Shown: in pieces, positions 1 through 8,690 of the stretch
Numbering within the stretch: position 1 is the stretch's first letter
Layout: each line of letters starts with the position of its first letter
Assembly: GCF_010015475.1 (NCBI RefSeq)
Contig: NZ_SSNI01000024.1
Coordinates: 1 to 64,000, forward strand
Direction of reading: 5' to 3'
DNA length: 64,000 nucleotides
Origin: Pontibacter pamirensis
GTDB taxonomy: Bacteria; Bacteroidota; Bacteroidia; Cytophagales; Hymenobacteraceae
Translations under genes and position numbers: made by a program
The notes under the pieces: generated by a model
What the model was told of the DNA's origin: nothing
The model's input: the letters and a program-made list of their open reading frames with translations, nothing else
Databases searched by the model: none

Positions 1-183
1 CATTTAGGCTATGGCAGTGAGGACAGGTGGTCATATAAAATAAAGGTTTGGCGATCTCTATTTTATAACACCTGCTCCTTATTGCTAATTTCACAATATA
101 TCCATCCTTACTTTAAATACACTACCCATACTTGTGAGCCTGGTGTATTTATTAATTTTATAATGGGCTGCAGGCTAACTTAA
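1..183 (+). other. Open frame at the left edge, possibly the tail of a cut-off gene
   Basis: Frame 1 stays open for 60 codons from the first base to a TAA at 181-183. The translation starts HLGYGSEDRWSYKIKVWRS and ends CRLT. I recognise no family, and in AT-rich DNA an open run of this length can occur by chance. The first 20 or so residues look more protein-like than the rest. It may be the C-terminus of a gene starting left of the window. Confidence 0.15.
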
Positions 184-535
184 TTTAACTGGTTTTTGAG
201 TAGTTAAAGTTTCTCGCTAAGAAACGATATGATGAACATGAAATCTTAAATATATCGAGTAAAAACACTGCGAAAAGTGACCTATAAGGTCACTTTTTTT
301 GTTATTCTAATATGGGCAGGTTACAGAATATTATAGTACCTTGCATATATAAAAAACAAGCATATTAGTTATTTATGTTTTCGGTATATGTCGAAAATGT
401 GATTCTGATAAAAATCTAATAAATTTATTTTGCTGCTTTTGTAAGTTACAGGTAATCAGTCTATTGTGTTAGATTATTTCCTTATACGAAATAAAAGCGG
501 TAATTTTACCTATTCAATTTTTCTTATAACACACC
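184..535. other. AT-rich intergenic region upstream of gyrB
   Basis: No gene is supported here. The stretch holds the hairpin terminator at 273-300 and then about 235 bases of AT-rich DNA that should contain the gyrB promoter. TTTATTTTG near 424-432 partly resembles the Bacteroidota -7 box, but no matching -33 box is convincing. There is no clear ribosome binding site before the gyrB ATG at 536, as is usual in this phylum. Confidence 0.4.
273..300 (+). terminator. Rho-independent terminator
   Basis: A perfect 11-bp stem (273-283 with 287-297, arm AAAAGTGACCT) closes a 3-base loop and runs into a T tract. It must end a transcript coming from the left, either the cut-off gene at the edge or an unseen small RNA. 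Confidence 0.7.
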
Positions 536-2494
536 ATGAGTGACGTAAAAGAAATAGCAAAAGCTAACAATTATTCAGCCAATAGCATTCAGGTACTGGA
601 AGGACTCGAGGCGGTGCGGAAGCGTCCGGCCATGTACATCGGCGATATCGGTATCAAGGGCCTTCACCACCTGGTATGGGAGGTAGTAGACAACTCTATT
701 GACGAAGCTCTTGCCGGACATTGCGACGAAATATCTGTAACAATTAACGAAGACAATTCCGTTACGGTGTCTGACAACGGGCGCGGTATCCCGACAGACT
801 TCCACACCAAAGAAGGCCGTTCGGCCCTGGAGGTGGTGATGACTGTGCTGCACGCTGGTGGTAAGTTCGACAAAGACACCTATAAAGTGTCCGGTGGTTT
901 GCACGGGGTGGGTGTGTCCTGCGTAAACGCACTCTCAACAGACCTGCACGTGACCGTGCATCGCGACGGAAAAATATACGAACAGCACTACAATATTGGT
1001 GTACCTGCTTTCCCGGTGCGTGAGATAGGCGAAACTGAGAAAACAGGGACAACCGTCCGCTTTCAGCCGGACGCCTCCATTTTTACTACCACCGAGTACA
1101 AATACGATACCATCCAAGGGCGTTTGCGCGAACTGTCGTTTCTGAACAAGGGCATCCGCATTAACCTGACGGACCTGCGGGAGATGAACGATCAGGGGGA
1201 GCCGCTGAACGTTTCTTTCTTATCAGAAGGTGGTCTGAAGGAATTCGTGGCTTATCTTGATGAGACGCGCGAAAACCTTATACCGGAGCCAATTCACGTA
1301 GAAAGCGAGAAGAACGGTGTGCCAGTGGAAATTGCCTTGCAGTATAATACCTCATACGCTGAGAATATTTTCTCTTATGTGAACAACATCAACACCATAG
1401 AGGGCGGTACGCACGTGGCTGGTTTCCGCCGTGCCCTTACCCGCACCCTGAAGTCCTATGCTGACAAGTCGGGTATGCTGGATAAGGTGAAGATAGAGAT
1501 TGCAGGCGACGACTTCCGCGAGGGGCTTACGGCTGTCATCTCGGTAAAGGTGCAGGAGCCTCAATTTGAAGGCCAGACAAAAACAAAGCTGGGGAATTCA
1601 GAAGTTTCCGGTGCCGTGGATACGGCTGTAGGCGAAATGCTGACACAATACCTGGAGGAGAACCCGAGGGAGGCCCGCATTATAGTGCAGAAGGTAATAC
1701 TGGCGGCGCAAGCTCGTTTTGCAGCCCGTAAGGCGCGTGAGATGGTGCAGCGCAAGAGCGTGCTCTCCAGCACCAGCCTGCCAGGTAAACTAGCCGACTG
1801 CTCTGACAGCAACCCGGAGAACTGCGAGATATACTTGGTGGAGGGTGACTCAGCGGGTGGTTCTGCCAAGCAGGGCCGTAACCGTAAGTTCCAGGCTATC
1901 CTACCGCTGCGCGGTAAAATCCTGAACGTGGAGAAAGCGCAGGAGCACCGCATCTACGAAAACGAGGAAATCAAGAACATGATTACGGCCCTTGGAGTGA
2001 GCTTCGGAACAAAAGAAGACGACAAGGCCCTGAACATGGAGAAACTACGCTACCACCGCGTTATCATTATGACGGATGCGGACGTGGACGGTTCTCACAT
2101 CCGTACGCTCATCCTGACTTTCTTCTTCCGTTATATGAAGGAGCTGATTGAGAACGGTTATATTTATATAGCGCTTCCGCCGCTCTACCTCGTGAAGAAG
2201 GGCAAGGAGGAACGTTACTGCTGGAGTGAGCAGGATCGCGTTAATGCCATACAGGAATTGGGCAAAGGCCGTGAGGAAAGTGTGGGTGTGCAGCGTTACA
2301 AAGGTTTGGGTGAGATGAACCCGGAGCAGCTCTGGAACACCACCATGGACCCTCAGCACCGCAGTCTAAAGCAGGTGTCTATTGACTCTGCCGCTGAGGC
2401 CGACCACCTCTTCTCGATGCTGATGGGCGATGAAGTTGGACCGCGCCGCGACTTTATTGAGCGCAACGCCAAGTATGCCCGTGTAGACGTGTAA
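536..2494 (+). CDS. gyrB: DNA gyrase subunit B
   Basis: ATP-driving subunit of the type IIA topoisomerase that introduces negative supercoils as an A2B2 complex with GyrA. At 652 residues it has the length of the short GyrB form without the large proteobacterial insertion. The GHKL ATPase fold is at the N-terminus, with the Mg-binding Asn in VDNSID (about residue 53) and DNGRGIP at 80-86. A transducer domain follows. The TOPRIM domain shows EGDSAGGSAKQGRNR from residue 436 and DADVDGSHI, and the tail has QRYKGLGEMNP from 586. The ATG at 536 fits the family N-terminus. A strong hairpin follows the stop, so the gene appears monocistronic. gyrA is not in this window. Confidence 0.98.
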   Translation: MSDVKEIAKANNYSANSIQVLEGLEAVRKRPAMYIGDIGIKGLHHLVWEVVDNSIDEALAGHCDEISVTINEDNSVTVSDNGRGIPTDFHTKEGRSALEVVMTVLHAGGKFDKDTYKVSGGLHGVGVSCVNALSTDLHVTVHRDGKIYEQHYNIGVPAFPVREIGETEKTGTTVRFQPDASIFTTTEYKYDTIQGRLRELSFLNKGIRINLTDLREMNDQGEPLNVSFLSEGGLKEFVAYLDETRENLIPEPIHVESEKNGVPVEIALQYNTSYAENIFSYVNNINTIEGGTHVAGFRRALTRTLKSYADKSGMLDKVKIEIAGDDFREGLTAVISVKVQEPQFEGQTKTKLGNSEVSGAVDTAVGEMLTQYLEENPREARIIVQKVILAAQARFAARKAREMVQRKSVLSSTSLPGKLADCSDSNPENCEIYLVEGDSAGGSAKQGRNRKFQAILPLRGKILNVEKAQEHRIYENEEIKNMITALGVSFGTKEDDKALNMEKLRYHRVIIMTDADVDGSHIRTLILTFFFRYMKELIENGYIYIALPPLYLVKKGKEERYCWSEQDRVNAIQELGKGREESVGVQRYKGLGEMNPEQLWNTTMDPQHRSLKQVSIDSAAEADHLFSMLMGDEVGPRRDFIERNAKYARVDV

Positions 2495-2508
2495 TCATCA
2501 CCATCATA

Positions 2509-2562
2509 AATAAAGCAGCAGCGGCTATACCTGACAAAAGGTATAGCCGCTGCTGCTTTATT
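2509..2562 (+). terminator. Terminator after gyrB
   Basis: A 23-bp perfect inverted repeat (2509-2531 with 2540-2562) around an 8-base loop begins 15 bases after the gyrB stop codon. The stem is rich in CAG/CTG repeats and ends in TTTATT. Confidence 0.8.
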
Positions 2563-2749
2563 GCGTCTCATCAACTCTGCTTGCCTGTACTAGCCTGGCA
2601 GTTTCTCTCCTGTTAAGTGTGTTACTTCAATTTCATCTTGCAAACACAGGTGTTTTAGCTTCTGTTTTCACCTGTCAGCAATTATAACTTTTTACCGGAG
2701 CTTAAGTTGAATAAAGAAGGATACTATATTGAACCTTAAAGAAAAGCCT

Positions 2750-3694
2750 ATGAAAGCAATCGTTCTAAACAACCCTGGAGGGGCAGAGAACCTGCAACTG
2801 CAGGAAGTAGAGAAACCCACACCACTTAAAAACGAGGTGCTGGTGAAGGTGCACGCTGTTAGCGTAAACCCTGTTGACACGAAGACACGTGAGGGGAAAT
2901 CGTTTTATGACAAACTGAAAGAAGATTCTACGGTAATTTTAGGCTGGGATATTTCAGGAGTAGTGGAAGCTGTTGGCGACGATGTAACCAATTTTAAAGC
3001 GGGTGATGAAGTATTCGGAATGGTAAATTTTCCGGGCCATGGAAAAGCCTATGCAGAGTATGTGGCGGCACCCGAAACACACCTGGCGCATAAACCCGCC
3101 AATATTCCGCACCATGAGGCTGCTGCCGCTACGTTAGCAGCGCTTACTGCCTGGCAGGTGCTGGTGCATGAAGCAGGGATAAAAGCAGGCCAACGTGTGC
3201 TGATACATGCAGCAGCTGGCGGAGTAGGTCATTTTGCGGTGCAGATAGCGAAATATTTCAGAGCCATAGTTATTGGTACAGCCTCTGCCGAGAACCATGA
3301 TTTTATAAGAAATATGGGTGCCGACGAGCAGGTTGACTATCACAAGTTTAATGTAGAGGATGTCGTGATGGATGCTGACATTGTGCTCGATTCGCTGGGA
3401 GAAGAAAATACCCGACGTTCGCTTGCTACCCTTAAAGAGGGTGGAAAAATTATTTCTATTTTAGGTGGCGCGAAGGAAGCTGTGCAGGAAGAGGCAAAAA
3501 AAAGAAAAATAGAGGCAAAAAATTATCTAGTACACTCCAGTGGCGAAGACCAGGAGCAGCTGGCGGAATTGATGCGGCAAGGCCATCTGAGGCCTCACGT
3601 GTCGCATGTTTATGAGCTAAAAGACATGGCCGAGGCGCATAAGCAGGTGGAAACCCGTAAGACGAAGGGTAAGGTAGTGGTGAATGTAGTATAG
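2750..3694 (+). CDS. NADP-dependent quinone reductase/alcohol dehydrogenase-like (MDR family)
   Basis: Zinc-free medium-chain dehydrogenase/reductase of the quinone oxidoreductase (Qor) type, expected to use NADPH to reduce quinones or enones in the cytosol. The N-terminal GroES-like domain starts MKAIVLNNPGGAENL. The nucleotide-binding motif AAAGGVGHFAVQIAK lies near residues 155-169, and zinc-ligand cysteines are lacking. The frame is open back to a TTG at 2729, but the ATG at 2750 gives the family's normal start and a 314-residue protein. It stands alone between two terminators. The substrate cannot be told from sequence. Confidence 0.9.
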   Translation: MKAIVLNNPGGAENLQLQEVEKPTPLKNEVLVKVHAVSVNPVDTKTREGKSFYDKLKEDSTVILGWDISGVVEAVGDDVTNFKAGDEVFGMVNFPGHGKAYAEYVAAPETHLAHKPANIPHHEAAAATLAALTAWQVLVHEAGIKAGQRVLIHAAAGGVGHFAVQIAKYFRAIVIGTASAENHDFIRNMGADEQVDYHKFNVEDVVMDADIVLDSLGEENTRRSLATLKEGGKIISILGGAKEAVQEEAKKRKIEAKNYLVHSSGEDQEQLAELMRQGHLRPHVSHVYELKDMAEAHKQVETRKTKGKVVVNVV

Positions 3695-3717
3695 AAGCAA
3701 GCGCTTCTAAAAATCAC

Positions 3718-3755
3718 AAAGCAAGCATGTGCTCTGAAAAGCACATGCTTGCTTT
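3718..3755 (+). terminator. Terminator after the MDR reductase
   Basis: A 16-bp perfect inverted repeat (3718-3733 with 3740-3755) with a 6-base loop, followed by TCATTTT. It starts 23 bases after the stop codon. Confidence 0.8.
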
Positions 3756-4064
3756 CATTTTAAGCCTCTTGTCCATGTTTTAGCCAGAAATGGTGCAGTG
3801 CATAAGACTGAGCTTGATTAATTGGAAATACTTACTATATTGGTTATAGGATATACTCTGTGGGGCGTGTAGTTTCTAAGGTCGGAATAGAAAGCTGTGA
3901 GAGTTGCTCCATACATAGTGTAGAAGAGGCAAATAACTCGGTAAATAATTAATTAGCTATCATAAGGCTAATTAATGAACCAGCTTTCCCCCTTTCTTTA
4001 CACAACAAAGCTGCCTGTGCAAAACGCACATTTTAGGCACAGTCATTTAAAATAAAAATATAAG
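3756..4064. other. Intergenic region upstream of the sialate O-acetylesterase
   Basis: No open frame here looks like a gene. It holds the promoter region of the esterase and one clear inverted repeat at 3948-3976. No strong Bacteroidota -7 box was found. Confidence 0.4.
3948..3976. promoter_or_regulatory. Inverted repeat upstream of the esterase, possible operator
   Basis: ATTAATTAGC at 3948-3957 is repeated in inverse at 3967-3976 around a 9-base spacer, about 90 bases before the esterase ATG. There is no T tract, so an operator or mRNA leader hairpin is more likely than a terminator. The function is inferred. Confidence 0.3.
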
Positions 4065-5471
4065 ATGAAAAGGAATTTTATCCTTCAGGTATTATTAGCA
4101 TTAAGTTTAAGTATGGTGAATGCAGCCTGGGCCGTGACGGTTCCGGCTATTTTCAGCGACCACATGGTGCTGCAGCAAAACGCAGAAATTATTATCTGGG
4201 GCTCGGCCAAGTCCGGGGAAGAAGTGACTGTAACAGGAAGTTGGGACAACAAGCCTGTGAAGACGAAGGCCAGCAACCTGGCGAAGTGGTCGGTAAAGCT
4301 GAAAACTCCTGCTGCAGGAGGGCCTTACACCGTCACCATCAAAGGGTATAATACGATTGTAATAAATGATGTGCTGACGGGCGAGGTGTGGCTTGCTTCC
4401 GGCCAGTCGAATATGGAATGGTCAGCAGCGGCGGGTATAGACAGAGCCGAGCAGGAAATACCGAAGGCGAATTACCCTGAGATTCGTTTCTTCAGTGTGG
4501 CCCACCAGACGGCCGACGGCCCGCAACTTGACCTGAAGGGGCAGTGGGTGGTAAGTACTCCCGAAACCATGAAACATTTCAGTGCCATCGGCTACTTTTT
4601 CGGAAGAGAGTTACATCAGGAGCTGAATGTGCCGGTAGGTGTGATTAACAGCAGTTGGGGTGGTACACCCGGAGAAGTGTGGGTAAATCCTGAAGTTATT
4701 GCTGGTGACCCGGTGCTGGCAAAAGCTGCAGCACAGCAGAAAGAAGTGGAGTATGGTCCTACACAACCAGGCAAAGCTTACCATGCCATGATTGCCCCCT
4801 TAATACCGTACCGCATCGCAGGTGCGCTCTGGTACCAGGGCGAGTCGAACACAGCCACTCCTGAGGCTTATGCCACCTTGCTGCCGGCGCTCATCAACAA
4901 CTGGCGCAGCGAGTGGGGGCACGAGTTTCCGTTCTACTTTGTGCAAATCGCGCCTTATAAGGACTATGGCCCATATGCCGGTGCACTGCTGAGGGATTCG
5001 CAAAGAAAGAGCCTGAAAACACCAAACACGGGTATGGTGGTGGTAAGCGATATCGGCAACAACGACGACATCCACCCAAGAAATAAACTGGATGTGGGCA
5101 AGCGGCTGGCTAACCTGGCACTAAACAAAACCTACGGCAAAACAGAGCGGCCTGCCTCCGGACCTTTATTCCGCGACATGAAGGTAGAAGGCAGAAAAGT
5201 GAGGCTCTTCTTCGACTATGCTGACAACGGCCTAGTGAGCAAAGGCAAGGCTCTGACAAATTTCGAAATTGCCGGCGAAGACCAGAATTTCGTAAAAGCA
5301 GATGCCAGAATAGAAGGAAATACCGTTGTGGTGCAGGCAAAGTCAGTGAAGAACCCTGTGGCGGTACGCTATGAGTGGAGCAATACCGTGGATCCGAACC
5401 TGTACAACAAAGCAGGTTTGCCCGCCTCCTCTTTCAGAACAGACAACTGGCCCATGAAGCAGCAGCTTTAG
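4065..5471 (+). CDS. Sialate O-acetylesterase family protein, secreted
   Basis: SGNH-type carbohydrate esterase expected to remove acetyl groups from sialic acids or other acetylated sugars outside the cytoplasm. The first 23 residues form a signal peptide ending near AWA. The family N-terminal beta domain starts VTVPAIFSDHMVLQQ. The catalytic Ser is S115 in GQSNMEW, and the Asp-His pair is D335 and H337 in DDIHPRN. At 468 residues it is a full-length member. In Bacteroidota such enzymes often also act on xylan or other plant glycans, so sialate as substrate is only the family name. No glycan-use locus surrounds it. It faces the SDR gene across a shared palindromic terminator. Confidence 0.92.
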   Translation: MKRNFILQVLLALSLSMVNAAWAVTVPAIFSDHMVLQQNAEIIIWGSAKSGEEVTVTGSWDNKPVKTKASNLAKWSVKLKTPAAGGPYTVTIKGYNTIVINDVLTGEVWLASGQSNMEWSAAAGIDRAEQEIPKANYPEIRFFSVAHQTADGPQLDLKGQWVVSTPETMKHFSAIGYFFGRELHQELNVPVGVINSSWGGTPGEVWVNPEVIAGDPVLAKAAAQQKEVEYGPTQPGKAYHAMIAPLIPYRIAGALWYQGESNTATPEAYATLLPALINNWRSEWGHEFPFYFVQIAPYKDYGPYAGALLRDSQRKSLKTPNTGMVVVSDIGNNDDIHPRNKLDVGKRLANLALNKTYGKTERPASGPLFRDMKVEGRKVRLFFDYADNGLVSKGKALTNFEIAGEDQNFVKADARIEGNTVVVQAKSVKNPVAVRYEWSNTVDPNLYNKAGLPASSFRTDNWPMKQQL

Positions 5472-5511
5472 ACCACAGCATAAAGTAATTTTTACAGTAC
5501 AGCACAATACC

Positions 5512-5569
5512 AACAGGTCAAACAACAGAGCCATTCACCTAGGTGAATGGCTCTGTTGTTTGACCTGTT
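5512..5569. terminator. Shared terminator formed by a 58-bp perfect palindrome
   Basis: Two 29-bp arms (5512-5540 and 5541-5569) are exact inverse copies with no spacer, centred on CCTAGG. It lies between two converging genes and can serve both directions. A tight loop must form from the central bases. Neither side has a long T tract. Confidence 0.65.
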
Positions 5570-5588
5570 AGAGGATACTTTATCGCTG

Positions 5589-6623
5589 CTAATCCTTATC
5601 TTCTCCGTTCGTCCACTTCGAAGCCAGAAGCCCTCCAAGCACAATGCCACCTAAAGCCAAAGCGCCTCCCAAGATTTGGTCGCGGTGAAGGCTGAGCCAT
5701 ACTTGAGGGCTGGAATAGGTGGCCTGTTCGTCGAAGTTTCCGTGCGCACCATGGTCTCCCGGGATAGGATCCCAAAGGTTGTGGTCCCGGTTCGGGTCCT
5801 CTGGTTCATCTGTTTGCTGTCCATCAAAAGCACTATTAGCCAGAACATAATCTGCATACCAGGGAGCTATTTTGTTACCAATTATCGCCTCCAAGGTAGA
5901 ATATCCTACCCTGTACTCACGGCGTTCATGCTCAGCGGCGTAAGCGATTACTTCTGCAGCCACCTCTGGTTGGTAGATAGTGCCCATTGGCCTTGGCTTG
6001 TTTGGTAAACGGGTTTTCACGAATCCGAATTGGGTTGTGTTCATGGCTGGCAGTTGCACCATAGTTATCTTTACATTGCTTTTGTCATGCATCAGTTCGG
6101 TGCGCAGCGAGTCGTAAAAGCCTTGAATGGCATGTTTGGAGGCGCAGTACGCAGACTGTAGCGGAATGCCCCGGTAGGCAAGGGCCGAACCCACGAACAC
6201 AATGGAACCACGGTCACGGGGAAGCATGCGCTTGAGTGCTGAAAGTGCGCCATACACCTGGCCGAGGTATGTCACTTCCGTTACACGCTTGTATTCATTA
6301 GCCTTCATTTTCTTTACAGGGCTAAACACACTGTTCATGGCGTTATTTACCCACACGTCAATCTCGCCAAGCTCTTCTTCTATTTTAGCGGCTGCCTCTT
6401 CCACGGCATCTGCATCAGCTACGTCTACTTGAATATAAACTGATTTACGCCCAAAGGCTGCTACTTCTTTTTTGGCTCCTTCCAGTCCGTCTAAACCGCG
6501 TGCTATAAGGCCCACATCATACCCTTGTTTAGCGAACTCACGAACAATGGCCCGTCCCAGGCCAGCAGATGCACCGGTTACTACTGCGACGCCCTTGTGA
6601 TTACTGTCGTTATTTTCATTCAT
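5589..6623 (-). CDS. Short-chain dehydrogenase/reductase with C-terminal membrane segment
   Basis: NAD(P)-dependent oxidoreductase of the classical SDR fold. TGASAGLG (16-23) binds the cofactor, NNA (93-95) is the structural Asn motif, and S146, Y159 and K163 form the catalytic set (YCASK). The catalytic domain ends near residue 260. A linker follows, then a Gly/Ala/Leu-rich stretch at about 315-336 that looks like one membrane helix and ends in a charged KWTNGEDKD tail. At 344 residues it is about 90 longer than a minimal SDR. Similar long membrane-anchored SDRs are common in soil bacteria, and their substrate is not known. The start ATG gives the normal SDR N-terminus. Confidence 0.9.
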   Translation of the reverse strand: MNENNDSNHKGVAVVTGASAGLGRAIVREFAKQGYDVGLIARGLDGLEGAKKEVAAFGRKSVYIQVDVADADAVEEAAAKIEEELGEIDVWVNNAMNSVFSPVKKMKANEYKRVTEVTYLGQVYGALSALKRMLPRDRGSIVFVGSALAYRGIPLQSAYCASKHAIQGFYDSLRTELMHDKSNVKITMVQLPAMNTTQFGFVKTRLPNKPRPMGTIYQPEVAAEVIAYAAEHERREYRVGYSTLEAIIGNKIAPWYADYVLANSAFDGQQTDEPEDPNRDHNLWDPIPGDHGAHGNFDEQATYSSPQVWLSLHRDQILGGALALGGIVLGGLLASKWTNGEDKD

Positions 6624-6873
6624 ATGTTATGGCAGGTTAAGTATAAGTTTCTCCTGCTGAATGGTACGCCTCCTTCCCAGACTTAGTTTTAAGCAGCGCA
6701 GGTCTTGCCATTTGAATAGCCTGCGTACGTGTTTGATTTGCAGGAGATTGTTTAGGAACCCATCAAGTGTTGGGGCGTAAATGAGAGAAAAAGAAAAGCT
6801 ATGAAAAAGGCAAAACAATTGTTGATGAAACATTCGGGATAACCACGCACAACCAACGGGTACTGTGAGGTTT

Positions 6874-7509
6874 TTAATCTGTTGTTTCCATTTCTTCCAG
6901 ATGCACCAGGTAACGGGTTAGATTATCCCACTGCAAGCCCTGCACTCCGGCCCAACCACCTTCGGCCACCAGCGTGTTTAACAAGGCTCTATCACCGGCT
7001 TCATCGCCATGGTTGTTGATGCCTTCGTTTTTTCCTATTTCGTAGGCGTGCAGTGTTTTACCCTCGCGCATCACCCGAAATGTACTGCTGGCCTCCTTAA
7101 TAAAAAAGTGTTCGATTACCTTATCCTCCTGGTCTTGTGCCTGCGGCTGCTCACTCGGGTGCACCACAAATTCCGCAAGGTTTGGCTCTTCTCTTATATC
7201 GGTAATTTTAACCCAATTTTCTAAAGTTGAGGCAGGGAGTATAATTTCGATAAAGAAGCCAATTTCAGGCTTACGTGTTGTTGTGCGGCGCCCATTCGCA
7301 TCGTAAAGGCGAAACTCTGAACTGAACCCTTCTATCTTGGTCCACATGTTAACATCAAAGAGCTTTTGCTTTGCCCTTTCTAACTCCTGTATAGCGGTGG
7401 ATTCATCAACAAACTCATTTTGGTTGCTGTAGACTTTGTCCTTGGTCCCCTCGCCCTGCACTACCTTGATTTCCTTTTTCAGGCTCTCAAACATGTCTTT
7501 TATTCCCAT
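6874..7509 (-). CDS. Conserved hypothetical protein
   Basis: A 211-residue acidic, soluble-looking protein starting MGIKDMFESLKKEIKVVQ, with no signal peptide or membrane segment. I recognise no domain. The middle (IGFFIEIILPASTLENWVK) could be a beta-rich fold. It lies 250 bases upstream of the SDR on the same strand. Base composition and codon use match neighbouring genes, and no competing frame is better, so it is probably real. Function unknown. Confidence 0.7.
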   Translation of the reverse strand: MGIKDMFESLKKEIKVVQGEGTKDKVYSNQNEFVDESTAIQELERAKQKLFDVNMWTKIEGFSSEFRLYDANGRRTTTRKPEIGFFIEIILPASTLENWVKITDIREEPNLAEFVVHPSEQPQAQDQEDKVIEHFFIKEASSTFRVMREGKTLHAYEIGKNEGINNHGDEAGDRALLNTLVAEGGWAGVQGLQWDNLTRYLVHLEEMETTD

Positions 7510-7889
7510 CTCGCTATGCTTCCTCCAAAAGCTTAAAAAATCAATGTATCAATGTTTTAACTCAAAGAGAATACGGCGCTGAAGGCGAGATGTTGGTGTT
7601 TATACCCGCTTTCGGCATGTTAAAAGACAAAATCAGGTAAAGTGCCTGTGGGCGTATAAGTTTTTAGATTATCCAGTATGTAGGAGGTATAAAATACGGC
7701 TTTACCTGGACATGCTCCATAATATGGCCGTGGCTCCAGGTTTGATGAATTCATAGCATAATCGATTAGCAATCTAAGCTCCTGTTTTTCAAAATAGATT
7801 TTTTAAAAGGTCATGATGCTGGTTATTAACTAAAAACAACGCAGCTGCGTTAAAATGAGTTTGTGTAGAACCTATATAATATAAAAACT
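7510..7889. other. Intergenic region, divergent genes
   Basis: 380 bases between the minus-strand hypothetical gene and the plus-strand small membrane protein. It should hold promoters for both. I see no gene, repeat or clear promoter box. Confidence 0.4.
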
Positions 7890-8111
7890 ATGGAAGAGAC
7901 ACTTTTGGGGTTTGGTATTTTCGGACTTATACTAGGGTTGGTGTTGCTAGTGCTGTATTTCTGGAGTATTGTATGGTCGTATAAAGATGCGGAACGAAGA
8001 GGTAAACCAGGGTGGCTTGTAGCCATTGTCGTAGCATTTCTGGCCTGGCCCATCGGACTACTCTTGTGGCTGCTCATACGTCCAAGCGATACAACACCAT
8101 ACCAGCGTTAA
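7890..8111 (+). CDS. Small two-helix membrane protein
   Basis: 73 residues with two hydrophobic helices (about 7-30 and 42-63) separated by a charged turn, SYKDAERRGKPGW. The turn and second helix (FLAWPIGLLLWLLIRP) resemble the PLDc_N-type or short-protein segments that anchor small membrane proteins in many bacteria. The overlapping frame on the other strand has no such structure. A terminator follows 19 bases after the stop, which supports a transcribed gene. Role unknown. Confidence 0.65.
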   Translation: MEETLLGFGIFGLILGLVLLVLYFWSIVWSYKDAERRGKPGWLVAIVVAFLAWPIGLLLWLLIRPSDTTPYQR

Positions 8112-8130
8112 GGCTTATTTCAATGTCATA

Positions 8131-8175
8131 AAGTAGCACCTGCCGGTCTTGCAAAAGCACAAGTAGGTGCTACTT
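8131..8175 (+). terminator. Terminator after the small membrane protein
   Basis: AAGTAGCACCT at 8131-8141 pairs perfectly with 8165-8175. The longer loop contains a further CTTG/CAAG pairing. There is little T tract (TTGTATC). Confidence 0.5.
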
Positions 8176-8690
8176 GTATCTACAGGACAGGCTCCTCAAC
8201 TAAGATGCTCTACCAGATAGATGTGTGCATACACTTGGGTATTAATCAAAGGCTTCTGCTGACCCACTAGAACAGTCTGCATACATACTGTTGAAATATC
8301 GGCTGATTAAAGCATTAATGTGTCATGCCACATTGACTTATGTCCGGCGTATGCATGCCTCCCCCTTCAATAAGAGAATCAGGAAAAAATCTTCTTTCTA
8401 ATTATAACTTTTTTGATTTACAACAATTTTAGTTTTAGAAGGAGACTATCAAAGTCGCCTGATATTTTTTAGCTGTGTAGAAGTTTGTTTGTTGTTTCTG
8501 TTATAATACAGCTGTAAATCAGGTGATTGTGTTGTTTTTTTTGATGGTGCAAATCGCTGTATAGAGAGGTTGAAACGGGAGATAATTTTTTATAGATAAA
8601 TAGATTTTGTACTTTTGTGGTTCAGTCAATAATTTTTTGTGTAAGTGCTCTGAAAACAGAGCCGTTAAAGCTTAGGAAAAAAACAGAAGA
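8176..8690. other. Intergenic region upstream of proC
   Basis: About 515 bases without a supported gene. The right part is very AT-rich and contains a good promoter box at 8610-8617. A small hairpin, GCTCTGAAAACAGAGC, at about 8647-8662 sits in the presumed proC leader. Confidence 0.4.
8610..8617 (+). promoter_or_regulatory. Bacteroidota -7 promoter box for proC
   Basis: TACTTTTG fits the TAnnTTTG consensus of the Bacteroidota housekeeping sigma factor exactly and lies 74 bases before the proC ATG. The -33 position is T-rich (TTTTTT at 8586-8591) but lacks an exact TTG. Transcription would start near 8624. Confidence 0.5.
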
